A stretch of DNA of 64,000 nt. Origin: Globisporangium splendens. Its lineage: Eukaryota; Oomycota; Peronosporomycetes; Pythiales; Pythiaceae. How positions within the stretch are numbered: the stretch's first letter is position 1; each line of letters starts with the position of its first letter. Below, piece after piece: positions 10,201-18,640 of this stretch. The position numbers and the translations under genes were made by a program. The notes below the pieces were generated by a model. The model was not told the origin of the DNA, did no database searches, and saw only the letters and a list, made by a program, of their open reading frames with translations. The stretch is taken from assembly GCA_006386115.1 (NCBI GenBank), contig VFIW01000041.1, forward strand, positions 62,001 to 126,000, written 5' to 3'.

Positions 10201-10710
10201 CGCAGGCTTGGCGGCGACGAGGCCGCGCAGCGCATCGAGCACGTAGATGCCGCCCGTGCTCGCAGGGCCGAGCACTTCGACCGCAACCACGAGATCTTCG
10301 ACGGCGGCCTTGCGTTCCACGCGGTCACCGCCATTGACCATCACTCTGTCCAACAGCTGGTCCAAATACAGCGCGAGCGCCTCCGAGTCTTGCTGGATCG
10401 CCCGCAGCGCTTCCTTCTGCTCGTCCGTGTGCAGCTTGCGGTAGAGGTGCGCGGCGTCCACAGTCTCGCCCTCGTTGTCCGAGGACGACGCCGAGGTCTC
10501 CGACGTCGCCGACACGGAACCCGCGGCCTTCTTCGCCGGCGGCGGCGGTGGCGGCACCGCGACGTTCACGCGGCCGATCGGCTTCACGAACTGGAGCGAT
10601 GCGGGCGGCGCACGCTGCTGCTGCAGGAACGGAGACGGCGCCGCGGGTGTCAAGGCGGACGCCAGCAGCGCGGCGGCGGCGGCCTTCCTCTCGCGTTGTC
10701 CCTTGCCCAT
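7249..10710 (-). CDS. Translation elongation factor 3 (eEF3), ABC-F ATPase
   Basis: This is a 1153-residue single-exon protein from the ATG at 10710; the open frame extends upstream, but homology and context favour this start. Order of domains: a Pro/Ala/Ser-rich N-terminal extension (about 1-95), HEAT-repeat array (about 110-430), four-helix region, ABC1 with Walker A 'GKNGVGKTT' (~565), signature 'LSGGWRMK' (~652) and 'LLLDEPTNHLD' (~673). ABC2 has Walker A 'GANGAGKST' (~805), a chromodomain-like insertion, signature 'LSGGQKVKL' (~990) and 'DEPTNYLD' (~1013), with a Lys-rich tail. All nucleotide-binding motifs are intact. In yeast eEF3 drives E-site tRNA release on the ribosome; eEF3-like proteins are also known in oomycetes. 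A CT/GA dinucleotide run at 10719-10736 lies in the 5' leader. Confidence 0.95.
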   Translation of the reverse strand: MGKGQRERKAAAAALLASALTPAAPSPFLQQQRAPPASLQFVKPIGRVNVAVPPPPPPAKKAAGSVSATSETSASSSDNEGETVDAAHLYRKLHTDEQKEALRAIQQDSEALALYLDQLLDRVMVNGGDRVERKAAVEDLVVAVEVLGPASTGGIYVLDALRGLVAAKPAAAREGALLTLAAMCKCDAISCVLEPIVVDLLVPIMQRHSDSENTVKDAAVAMVDAIIKVVNPLATRTLLSQIYLALELRQWQSKVATLNLLKTFSATAPHEVSTCLPEIMPVVSECVWDTKKQVQEAALSTLNAVCAKIDNDDVVPLVPVIVDVLAHPENTLKAIDSLMATTFVSNVDAPTLSLIAPLLHKALRDTSIHSSGLKRKASCIIDSMCRLVVNPSDVLEFVPLLLPQLETAIERLTDPEVVQAAKDARAHLVHAAGGELNIDEDPKEIRKKLQSDIIQGFVNALDRESHPGLDDFTLDYVSDVCTELAVQNRGSEWRGFVLPYLQPHMHDEDADRVCAALRAAGGGLGGERVKSTDPNDVCDVDFSLAYGGKILLRNARLCLTRGHRYGLVGKNGVGKTTLMRNISTGAIDGLPESLRTVYVQHEDIVESKGSLLDSMCAAPELAHQTRETVLKTLTDIGFTQKMLDGEIDALSGGWRMKLAIARAMLYNADVLLLDEPTNHLDVHAVAWLVDYLNSLDNMTVLLVSHDTGFLDNVCTDVLHYESKQLVLYPGTLSHFVELHPEAKHYYELKSSDTVFHLPQPGRLEGINSTTRRILTMDHCTYTYPGASKPQLVDVSIKLCLASRVAVIGANGAGKSTLIKMLVQETAPDSGEMWKHHNVRVAYVAQHSFHHVEQHLDSSPVEYFQWRFGGENGIDRELASRVNLKQTEEEKKLAGTRQGQIEKIVSRTKGKRGTLVYEAKLVGMSEKHNKLYTLEQLQEMGLGKLAEAEDTRQATLAGGLDLRPLTTREIQRHLDDFNLAAEFGTHGKIRGLSGGQKVKLVIAAAMWNRPHLLVLDEPTNYLDRAALGALADGIREFAGGVIMISHSEEFYNSLCTEKWLVESGRVRVIGEAQETEYRAGGGRKILEEEPEEEEKGKGNTNDSMKRTKLTNPKSLRPLSKQEIRKLVKLAKAAGKSFDEFVDGITRDSPEWKWL

Positions 10711-12179
10711 GGCTCTGGTCTCTCTCTCTCTCTCTCGAATGCAAAGAAGGAAGTTGCTGCGTGCGTCACGCCCAATGAATCGGCGAATGACAACGAGCGA
10801 GAAAGGAAACACGAGAGGGCATCCAAAAATAGATTCCGCGAGACAACGGTAAACTACAGAAGATTCTTTAACGCTGTGTAAATTACAACCTGTTACAAAT
10901 TGACCACCGAATGGATGGACAACTTCGAGATTGTACTGTGAAAATAGATATTTGGAGTAAATGTGTTGACGATGAACTCGAGTTACTTTGCTATTATCAC
11001 TTCTATCAGCTATGCACCTTACAAACAGATCAAAACAAGTGATATCGTTGTTGACGGGTGTGGGCTGATTGCGTATCTGCTGTGTCCCATCGTGCCGTTT
11101 TCGAGACAAGTCCAATCGTAATTTACTCGCGAAATTATCCTGTCGACGGCCGCTAACCAACCAGTCGAATCCGAAATCCCGAATCTGAAGCAAAGCGAAA
11201 CGATCGGGAACTGGCCTTTATTTGCAACTGGATGGTCGCGTGACCCCTCGCGCGTCACCAGTGTGGGGTTGACCTGTAGTATAGCATGATTTGAGCCATT
11301 ATGCTCAACGATAGGTTTTGGTGGTTCAGAAGTGTACCCATGTTGGTGCAGTACTGATGGCCATGGGACCGACAGATCTATAATGGAGATCAGTCCATTG
11401 TCTCTGGTTGGTGACAAAGTCGGACCACAGCGTGTGATACGCAACACAAGCGAACGAGGTATGAGAACTCCAGCTCATTAAAGGCGATCCGAGCGTCTCC
11501 CTCTTGGAGCAAGAGCATGAACACGACAGGACGATCGTTTTTGTCAGCGACGGTCACTCGAATCGGCGGCTCGTATTTGCAAAGTTGTATGCTATAGCAT
11601 TGAGAAAGATGGACTTTGCGATTCTGATCGCAAGTAAGCAAGGACAGGACTCTTTACGCTTTTAGTCTCTCAATTAGACTCGCTCACACGCATCGCCAAG
11701 CATTTGGCTTTGCCTTGCTTCACTCGTGCAAGACCAAGGTCTCAGGCACTGGAGATATACTCATTAGATTGACCAATGAAAGTGCCGGGGAAAAAAGAGG
11801 TCGTGGTAAGAATTTGGTGTCGATTGACGCGCCATGAGGAACATCTTTGTTGGCCATTATCGTACTCCTAGTGTGCAAATTGTCCATGTTTTCTTGACTT
11901 GTGGAAAATGGTTGATCCCCTGCGTCTTTCCTTCACCGCCAACTTCGTCGCGACTTGAAGTACTTCGAGCGGGATACCTCGGCGTCCGTCAGTCTTATCG
12001 TCTGCTCGTTACTCGTTCTGTTTCTAAGCGTGCAAGCTGATCCGCCTGCAGCTTCTTCTTTCTCTTCGGGCTTCCGAAACTCCATCACGAATGCCGAGTT
12101 AGCTCTTCTGCGTAGGAAAATGAAGACCATGGAATTATTTCCATTGGATGCATTCCAATCTCGTTGCCACTGGCAATCA
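10711..12179. other. Long intergenic region
   Basis: Contains the eEF3 5' leader with a (TC)n run at 10719-10736 and upstream sequence. Scattered short frames (for example 11390-11641 minus and 11955-12179 plus) lack supporting homology or a convincing start. No RNA gene or repeat seen. Confidence 0.4.
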
Positions 12180-13457
12180 TCATATGGGCCACACATAGGA
12201 GACGATGGTCCAGAACCAGTTGAGCGTGCGCTTGGGCACCATGTAGTCATCGCCGTACTCGTGCACCAGAAAGTCGACCGGGTCGGCCAGCGTGTCGTAC
12301 GTGACGTTGTTTAGCTGCAATTGGCTGTACGGTTCAAACTTGGCGTGTGGGATGAAGCGCTTGTCCTTGGTGAGCTGCACGCGCCACTGGTTGCCCTCGA
12401 TCGGGATCATCATGTACAGATCCACGTACGGCACGTTGTACTCGGTCGTGATCCCCTTCCGCGGGTCGTACAAGAGCGACGCCAACGGATGCGTCGGCGC
12501 GATGCAAATGCGTCCAATGCCGTAGTGGAACATGTGGTACCCGCGCGTCCAGAGGGCGTCGCGGAGATCCTGGAGTGTCGACTTGTCCGGTTGGTACCCG
12601 AGGTCGGCGTCTTCTGTGAATGGAATCGTGGATCCATTGCGGAACGCGCCAAGCATCGTCCCGTACAGCAGCGCGGGCTTGACGCCCCGCTCTTGAAACA
12701 CCTCGTACACATCCACGAGTAGCATGTGCAACACGCTTCCGTAGCACAATGAAGCGCGTTGTCTCGAGAGCACGTCGACGCGGTCTGGGAGCCCGCAGAA
12801 CGGGAGATCCATGCGGCCTGAGATCGGTAGACAGTACTCCCACTCGCGCTTCCGTCCCGCTTGCTCATCGCAGAGCCTCCGATGGCGGCCATGGAACACG
12901 GGCGCTTGCAAGTCGCCCAGCTGCTGTGCCACCTCGTAAAACTGCTCACTTCTACTCGACGCGCTTTGTGGCGGAGCCACCAAGTGCACGGAGCGCGGCG
13001 AGCAGCTCTCGGCACTCAGTTCTTTCAGGATGTCCTCGTACGACCGGTACAGCAGTAGCCAGCAGGCTGCGAATGCCATCATACCCAGCAGCAGACGCGC
13101 TCTTCTGTACGGCGGCGGAGTTCCTGGTCCTTGGACACTCGACGCCGTGAACCACGAGGCGCAGGTGCAAACGCGGGCGGTACTGCTCAGCCACCGAGAC
13201 CAAGACGAGTGCCGCTGCTTCTTGAGCAGCTCCTCGTCGTCGCCACTGGTGCTGTCATGGGAGGCAGTGTGTGTGGTGACGTCGATCGCAATCGCAGACG
13301 CGCGCGAGTTCATGCTGGCGCTGCTCATGTGCTCGGTCGAACCTGATATTGCCCACTTGGTATGAGCAAGAGGGGAGCCAGTGTCCATTCCTGGTAGTTC
13401 AACGCCTGCAGCAATCGGTCGTTTGTTGAGATATGATGCTGTATATGCATGGTTCAT
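12180..13457 (-). CDS. LicD/fukutin-like type II membrane protein
   Basis: This is a 425-residue protein from the furthest upstream ATG (13457); later in-frame ATGs at 13388, 13328 and 13313 are equally possible because the N-terminal 118 residues are poorly conserved, Ser-rich and presumably cytosolic. The signal anchor lies at about 119-138. The lumenal domain has 'APVFHG', 'YCLPISGRMD' (208-217), 'CYGSVLHMLL', core 'LYGTMLGAFR', acidic motif 'TEDADLGY' (281-288) and 'PYVDLY' further on. Both acidic motifs are intact. It heads a same-strand run with 13717-14844 and 15555-16781, consistent with tandem duplication. The last residues carry an extra hydrophobic 'FWTIVSYVWPI' tail not seen in the others. 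Confidence 0.83.
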   Translation of the reverse strand: MNHAYTASYLNKRPIAAGVELPGMDTGSPLAHTKWAISGSTEHMSSASMNSRASAIAIDVTTHTASHDSTSGDDEELLKKQRHSSWSRWLSSTARVCTCASWFTASSVQGPGTPPPYRRARLLLGMMAFAACWLLLYRSYEDILKELSAESCSPRSVHLVAPPQSASSRSEQFYEVAQQLGDLQAPVFHGRHRRLCDEQAGRKREWEYCLPISGRMDLPFCGLPDRVDVLSRQRASLCYGSVLHMLLVDVYEVFQERGVKPALLYGTMLGAFRNGSTIPFTEDADLGYQPDKSTLQDLRDALWTRGYHMFHYGIGRICIAPTHPLASLLYDPRKGITTEYNVPYVDLYMMIPIEGNQWRVQLTKDKRFIPHAKFEPYSQLQLNNVTYDTLADPVDFLVHEYGDDYMVPKRTLNWFWTIVSYVWPI

Positions 13458-13716
13458 AATAAAACATTATACAAGCACAGTGTAAAATAATAGCGTGGAC
13501 AAAACTGGACGAAGAATTGCCTGTCGGCAATGAAAGGGAAATGTTGCTCTCATGTCCCCCCATCCGTTTACAGGGTCGTAATCCAGTCGCCCTGCTCAAT
13601 TGCGTTTACAATTAGATAAACCCTAGCCCTTCATGCAACCAATTTAAACGATCTTGTAGCTATTTCAGGCTATTCTGTGGTTATTCTTAGCATATTTTCT
13701 TCGTCAATGCAAGTAC

Positions 13717-14844
13717 CTACCGTGGGCTTGGAATCATGTACCCATCACCATACTCATGCACCAGAAAGTCGACTGGATCCGCGAGCGTGTCCATGGCAAT
13801 TCCGTTGAGACTCACGCGCGCATAGGGCTCGAACTTGGCGGTCGGGATCAGTCGGTCGTCCCTCGTGCAGTCCGCGTACCAGTGGGACGCGTTCTCGCGG
13901 CGCAGCATGTACAGATCCACATACGGCGCCTGCTGCGCGCCGTTCAAGGTGCCGACGCTCGGGTCGTACAGATTCAGCGCCAGCGGATGGTTCGGCGCAA
14001 TACACACGCGCCAGATCGCGTCGAAGAACATGTGGTACCCTTTCTCGTGCAGTCGCTCGACGAGCTCCGTGGCCGTGTCGTGCGTCATGTCGTGGTACCC
14101 GAGGTCGGCGTCCTCGGTGAACGGGATCGGCGCGCCGTCGCGGACCGCGCCGAGCATGCTGCCGTAGAGCAGCACGGGCCGTCGATGCACATCCTTGAAC
14201 TCGTCGTAGACGTCTACAAGTAGCATGTGCACGGCGCTGGCGAAGCACCGTGTCTCGTTCGTGAGCGGCACGAGCAGATCCATTCGACTGGCGCCGTCGC
14301 AGTACGGCGAATCCTTCCGACCCGTGATCGGCAAACAGTACGACCACCCGGTCTCTTCGCTCTTACCCTCAGCATCGCAGAAATGCCTGGCATCATGTGT
14401 GAACACTGGCGGAGCTAGTGGCGTCATCTCCCGAAGTGTTGAATAGAAGCGATGCGAGGACAGGTATGACACTTTGGTGGGGTCCACCATCTGAGGTGAG
14501 CACGTCTTGGTGCCATTGGACTGAATGGCAGTTGCGTACGACTGCCAGTTCGCTTTCCATTGCTGCAACCGCTCGAACGTAAACTCGTAGGTGGCAATCG
14601 TCTGCGGTTGAGACGTCACGAAGCACTCGGATGCGAAGAGAAGATCCCGCTCCAGCACCAGCTCCAGCGCGATGATCGCGCTCAGCGTGAGCATCATGCC
14701 CATGAGAAGCGTCATTAGTGACGGCCAGCGCCACCAAAGGGTCCGTTTGGACGGCGCATGAAGCGCGAGCCAGGACACTGCTGCCGTCGAAGAGTCTGTA
14801 GACAATGAAATCCCCGTCTCGATGTCCTTGCCGAGGAGCTTCAT
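13717..14844 (-). CDS. LicD/fukutin-like type II membrane protein
   Basis: This is a 375-residue protein from the ATG at 14844, chosen because it starts just before a short cytosolic tail and the anchor; an in-frame ATG at 15039 would add 65 unconserved residues. The signal anchor lies at about 41-64. Lumenal features: Cys115, 'APPVFTHD', 'YCLPITGRKD' (169-178), 'CFASAVHMLL', core 'LYGSMLGAVRDG', acidic motif 'TEDADLGY' (243-250) and 'PYVDLY' (307-312). Predicted active. The C-terminal 'DPVDFLVHEYGD' block is nearly shared with the 12180-13457 member, marking those two as sister copies. Confidence 0.85.
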   Translation of the reverse strand: MKLLGKDIETGISLSTDSSTAAVSWLALHAPSKRTLWWRWPSLMTLLMGMMLTLSAIIALELVLERDLLFASECFVTSQPQTIATYEFTFERLQQWKANWQSYATAIQSNGTKTCSPQMVDPTKVSYLSSHRFYSTLREMTPLAPPVFTHDARHFCDAEGKSEETGWSYCLPITGRKDSPYCDGASRMDLLVPLTNETRCFASAVHMLLVDVYDEFKDVHRRPVLLYGSMLGAVRDGAPIPFTEDADLGYHDMTHDTATELVERLHEKGYHMFFDAIWRVCIAPNHPLALNLYDPSVGTLNGAQQAPYVDLYMLRRENASHWYADCTRDDRLIPTAKFEPYARVSLNGIAMDTLADPVDFLVHEYGDGYMIPSPR

Positions 14845-15162
14845 TGCCTTCCTTGTTGTATAAGAACCCAGAGTTTGCGGATGTGGGCTAGCTGAGCGAG
14901 TCGGCTTCTTTTGCGTCCGCGCGCAGTCAATCGAATGTGTAGTGTGTGCGTGCTCATACGTCCATTGACAATTACGGTGCGTGAGTTCAGCGCAATTCGT
15001 TGAGGATACTCCATTTACTGTGGTTCCAGAGAAAGCCAATCAAGAGAACGCATTTCGCTGACTCTCGTACGCTCCATCGCACCACTTGGACTCAAGGTAC
15101 TAAAAGCGTAAAGCAGAGTAGCTCTTCACATTTGAGCCGGGATTATTCAGCGCCTTGAGTCA
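14845..15162. other. Intergenic, no gene seen
   Basis: 5' flank of the LicD gene at 13717-14844. No further gene or repeat recognised. Confidence 0.3.
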
Positions 15163-15246
15163 CTAGAGTGCCCAGTTGGCGTCTGCCGGAGCCTTCAGGT
15201 GGCCAGCGAGACGCTGGATCCGCACCCTCTTCGGTTCGGTTTGCAT
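15163..15246 (-). pseudogene. Possible remnant of peroxisomal 3-ketoacyl-CoA thiolase N-terminus (PTS2)
   Basis: A 27-codon frame starts at ATG 15246 and ends in TAG at 15163. It contains 'RIQRLAGHL', which fits the peroxisomal PTS2 consensus (R/K)(L/V/I)x5(H/Q)(L/A). It is followed by 'KAPADANW', which resembles the residues after PTS2 in peroxisomal thiolases. No donor splice site precedes the stop and no thiolase body was found nearby, so this would be an orphaned first exon or gene scar. The upstream frame stays open to 15456 but shows nothing recognisable. Chance similarity over such a short stretch cannot be excluded. Confidence 0.35.
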
Positions 15247-15554
15247 TGCGGTAAGTGTACTACTTAGCCATTTGTCCGGGATCTGACAACTCCTCTCAGT
15301 GCTGGATATGAGCTCTGTCCGCTGGTTTTCATCTGCATCCAATTGCAGATGGATCAGAGTCGTGGATTCTGTAATAAGGTGCAGCGTAAGCCGTAGCTTC
15401 GTGTCTAGCGGACTAACAAGAGCTTTGATCAACCTCGCATGTAACTTTGAGTCCAACGCAATATGCGAATCGATTCGACACGTCTGAATTTGAAAAACAG
15501 GAGCAGATGCACGAAAATGGTAGTGAGGCTGCCTGTATTTCTTCAGTATTTACT
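15247..15554. other. Intergenic, no gene seen
   Basis: Between the possible thiolase remnant and the LicD pseudoenzyme. No gene or repeat recognised. Confidence 0.3.
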
Positions 15555-16781
15555 TTAGTGGGCAAACGTAGCAGTCAGGTAGTTGGCGCCGTACTCTTGC
15601 TCGAGGAACGCCTTCGGATCCGCGATCGTGACGTACGCGACGCCATTCACTTGCACTTTGGTCAGCGGAAAGAATTTGGCATGCGGGATCCCCCTACACG
15701 ACTTCGCTCCGCCTCGCTCCACGCGCCATTGCGCATTCGGTGCAGCCTCCACGTGATGCAGTGTCACTTGTGGAAAGTGGAGACGGCGGGTGTCTGCGAC
15801 TGCGTTGGGATCATAGAGACTCGAGGCTAGTGGATGCGTTGGCGCGACGCACACACGCCAGAGCGCGTCGCCATCCTGACGAAACATGTGATAGCCTCTC
15901 GTCCAGAGCCGCAGTTGCACGCGCGAAAGGATGGAGCTTCGCTGCCGTGGCGGTGAAGAGAAGTAAGCGATGCTCGCATTCATTGCAGACGGCAGAGTGG
16001 ATTTGCTTTGAACTGCGCCGAGAAGAGACTGGAAGATCAGCAGAGGACTGGTCTTGATCTCGTCGTTGTCGCGACTCTGGAGCACGTCATAGACGTCCGC
16101 TGTGAGCAGATGCAGCACACTCGCGAAGCACTTGCTATTGGAGCGTGTGAGCAGCTCCATGCGGTCAGGTCCATCGCAGAACGGCGAGTCGTGGCGACCC
16201 GAGATCGGCAGGCAGTACGCTGCGTCCTGGAGGAACCGCGTGGTCTCGTTGCATAAGCGCATGTCGTTTCCTGAGAAAACCGGTGGTGGTAGCGGACCGA
16301 TGCTCGCGAGCATCGTGTGGAACCGGTGGCTCCCGGACCTCCTCCTCATGTCGAGCACACCAGGCGCACACATCGAGTCGTTGGTAAGCGCCAGATTCTC
16401 AGTCAACACGAGCGGCTGCGGCTGCTTCGCGTTGGACTTGAGACTGGCAGTCTGGAGCTCAAATCGCTGGTCGCGGAGTGCGATCGGCCTAGGCGACGAT
16501 GTGAAGAAGTAGAACAAACGGTCGGGCAACTCGAGATCCATTGACGAGCACGTTGAGACTGCGAGATCCATCGCCGTGGCGACGGCAAACGCCGCGAAGC
16601 ACGCGAGCAGCAGCGTCGTCGACGCCACGAACACCGACCACGAGCACCATTTCTTGACACGCAATAGCTTTGCTGTTGAGGTTGATGCTTGTAGACTCGC
16701 ATGGTCCAGTTGCAACGGTAGTGACGTCTCTCTTGAGCGCTTCTGGCTATTGACGCTTCTTCTGTGGTCGTTTCCTCCCAT
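15555..16781 (-). CDS. LicD-like pseudoenzyme (acidic active-site motifs lost)
   Basis: This is a 408-residue type II membrane protein with signal anchor at about 46-70. It is clearly a paralogue of the neighbouring LicD genes: Cys138, 'PPPVFSG', 'YCLPISGRHD' (189-198), 'CFASVLHLL', 'RGYHMF', 'CVAPTHPLASSLYDP' and a C-terminal 'FLEQEYG' block. The core reads 'FQSLLGAVQSKSTLP' followed by 'SAMNASIAY' (265-273), where the paralogues have TEDADIGY, so all the acidic residues are gone. The second motif, PYVDLY elsewhere, is 'PQVTLH' (337-342), losing another Asp. The reading frame is otherwise intact with no stops, so it appears maintained as protein. A regulatory or structural role is inference. 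Confidence 0.82.
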   Translation of the reverse strand: MGGNDHRRSVNSQKRSRETSLPLQLDHASLQASTSTAKLLRVKKWCSWSVFVASTTLLLACFAAFAVATAMDLAVSTCSSMDLELPDRLFYFFTSSPRPIALRDQRFELQTASLKSNAKQPQPLVLTENLALTNDSMCAPGVLDMRRRSGSHRFHTMLASIGPLPPPVFSGNDMRLCNETTRFLQDAAYCLPISGRHDSPFCDGPDRMELLTRSNSKCFASVLHLLTADVYDVLQSRDNDEIKTSPLLIFQSLLGAVQSKSTLPSAMNASIAYFSSPPRQRSSILSRVQLRLWTRGYHMFRQDGDALWRVCVAPTHPLASSLYDPNAVADTRRLHFPQVTLHHVEAAPNAQWRVERGGAKSCRGIPHAKFFPLTKVQVNGVAYVTIADPKAFLEQEYGANYLTATFAH

Positions 16782-17086
16782 GAATTGAACGTGCTTGAGC
16801 TTTGGACTTTGTGGCTTGTGGACTTGGTCAATGAGCTAATGAGGACACCAACGTCGGAGAGATCAGCAGAGTGAGACCAGCGGTCCAGATGGATCCTAAA
16901 AGAACCAGACACGGCAATGAAGCTGTAGCTCCATGCGTCCAGAGTGCGTCCAGTCGGAAATGCAGCACTGAAAACACTTCAATCGACTTATATTCACTGG
17001 TCTTGCTTTCACCAGCGCCTTCTGTCTAATATCTTTATCTAACGTGTACACCCATTTATGCCGTTTGTGTCGTATACAACAGCTAG
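16782..17086. other. Intergenic, no gene seen
   Basis: Spacer between the LicD pseudoenzyme 5' end and the 3' end of the amino-acid transporter. Nothing recognised. Confidence 0.3.
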
Positions 17087-18640
17087 TTAAAAATGCTCCT
17101 TGTAGATCTTGTAGAGTGTCATAGAGAGTCCGACGGTGCCGACGCAGGCGCCCGCGGCAAGCATGAGCAGCGGGCCCACGTGCTGCTTGGACACGAATGC
17201 GTGCGGTGACAGCAGCATGTAGAACAGCGACGGCATGATGAAGATGAGCAGCGACCCGGACACGGAGCCCACGATGCTCAACGGGATCTTGACCGACGGC
17301 ACAAAGATGCTGCACAGCAGGATCAACAGCTGCGACACGAGCGTGACGCTTGCGTGTTCCCAGCGCGTCGCGGCGCTGCTCGGCGTCTGCTTGCCGTTGT
17401 TCTTGACCCGCAGCACGACGCTCAGGATGCACGAGCGGAAGGGCCACATCGCGATCGGCGTCGTCAGCAGCAGCGCCAGCCCCATGCACGAGCGTCCCAC
17501 GAGCAACGGGAACCGGATCAACGGGTTCGCGGCCACGTAGTCGTCCGAGAAGTTGATCAGGATGTTGTCCTTGGTCGCGTCGCCGAACTGCAGGTACCCG
17601 AACAGCCCGATAATCTCGTAGAGCACGAACGCGATGGCAATCGCGCCGCCCACGGCCTTGTTCATGCGCTGGATCGAGCGGCTGCGCAGCTCGTCGTACA
17701 CGGGCAGCGCCGTGTTGTGGCACGCGAACGCGCCGATGAGCAGCGTCACCGTGTACACGCTGCCCGGTTCAAAGCGCACTGCCTGGACGCGCGACAAGTC
17801 AATCGAGGAGTTCGAGTCGTCCTGGTGGCGGTGGTACACGACGAGGAACGCGATGAGCACGAACGCCACGACGTACGTGATCGAGAGGATCGCGAGCACG
17901 GACGCGAGACGCAGCTTCCCGATCTTGCGGTTCAGCGACAGCGGCAGGATCACACCCACGAGGCACACGACCGTCACGATCCACTTGTGCTGCTCGCTGA
18001 TGCTCAACACCGCCACAAAAAGGTCCGTGATGAAGATGAAGTAGCTCACGAGCGTGCCGAACCCACCAAAGATGAACGTGAACTCGGCGAGCATCGTACC
18101 GAACGCGCCGAGCGTGTAGTGGCCAATCGACTCGTACGTCTTTGCGCAATGGTATCCGGCGCGGTCGCTCGCCGTGAGCAGCAGGAACACCGAGTAGCGC
18201 GTGATGAGCGCGATCGCGAGCATCACGAGGTTGCCGAGCAGCCATCCGCTCGAGGCAATCGCAAAGGGCACCGCGAGCGTGCCTGAGCCCAGGATCGTGT
18301 TCGTGAGCGTGAACATGGAGCCCACGACAGTCGACGTGGCGTGGTGGTCGCGCTTCGCGAGCTCCTCGGCGGTCAGCGCGACCTCGACATCGACCGCGAA
18401 CTTGCTGCTGTCGGCCACCTTCTCGTGCAGAAGCCACTGGCTCTCGGTCGGATTGGTGACGCGCGGACTCGCGACGTACTCGCCCATGGACACTGGCGCG
18501 CAGTCGCACTGGTGCTTGATCGAGTCCAAAATCTCCTTGGACGCGTGCTTCACGGGCGAGAACGTCAGGCCGCACGTGTGCACCGTGGCCGGCGGACTCG
18601 CGGCGTAGCTGCTGCTCTTGGGCTGCGGAGGAGGCGCCAT
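17087..18640 (-). CDS. Amino acid transporter, AAAP/SLC38 family
   Basis: This is a 517-residue single-exon membrane protein. A hydrophilic N-terminus of about 105 residues is followed by roughly eleven hydrophobic segments. The first helix has the AAAP hallmark 'NTILGSGTLAVPFAI' (Gly-Ser-Gly bend). Later features include 'YESIGHYTLGAFG', 'FGGFGTLVSYFIFITD', the charged loop 'LNRKIGKLRLASVLAI' and 'AFACHNTALPVYDEL', the typical helix-6 His/Asn motif of SLC38-like carriers. Length and order fit the family, which performs Na+ or H+ coupled amino acid transport at plasma or vacuolar membranes. Substrate and membrane cannot be read from the sequence. No defects seen. Confidence 0.9.
   Translation of the reverse strand: MAPPPQPKSSSYAASPPATVHTCGLTFSPVKHASKEILDSIKHQCDCAPVSMGEYVASPRVTNPTESQWLLHEKVADSSKFAVDVEVALTAEELAKRDHHATSTVVGSMFTLTNTILGSGTLAVPFAIASSGWLLGNLVMLAIALITRYSVFLLLTASDRAGYHCAKTYESIGHYTLGAFGTMLAEFTFIFGGFGTLVSYFIFITDLFVAVLSISEQHKWIVTVVCLVGVILPLSLNRKIGKLRLASVLAILSITYVVAFVLIAFLVVYHRHQDDSNSSIDLSRVQAVRFEPGSVYTVTLLIGAFACHNTALPVYDELRSRSIQRMNKAVGGAIAIAFVLYEIIGLFGYLQFGDATKDNILINFSDDYVAANPLIRFPLLVGRSCMGLALLLTTPIAMWPFRSCILSVVLRVKNNGKQTPSSAATRWEHASVTLVSQLLILLCSIFVPSVKIPLSIVGSVSGSLLIFIMPSLFYMLLSPHAFVSKQHVGPLLMLAAGACVGTVGLSMTLYKIYKEHF

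Noticed and set aside
11955..12179. Plus-strand frame with a signal-peptide-like hydrophobic stretch
   Set aside because: No ATG in frame and it runs into the antisense of the LicD gene.
17354..18286. 310-codon plus-strand open frame
   Set aside because: Antisense shadow of the amino-acid transporter, Arg/His-rich without homology.
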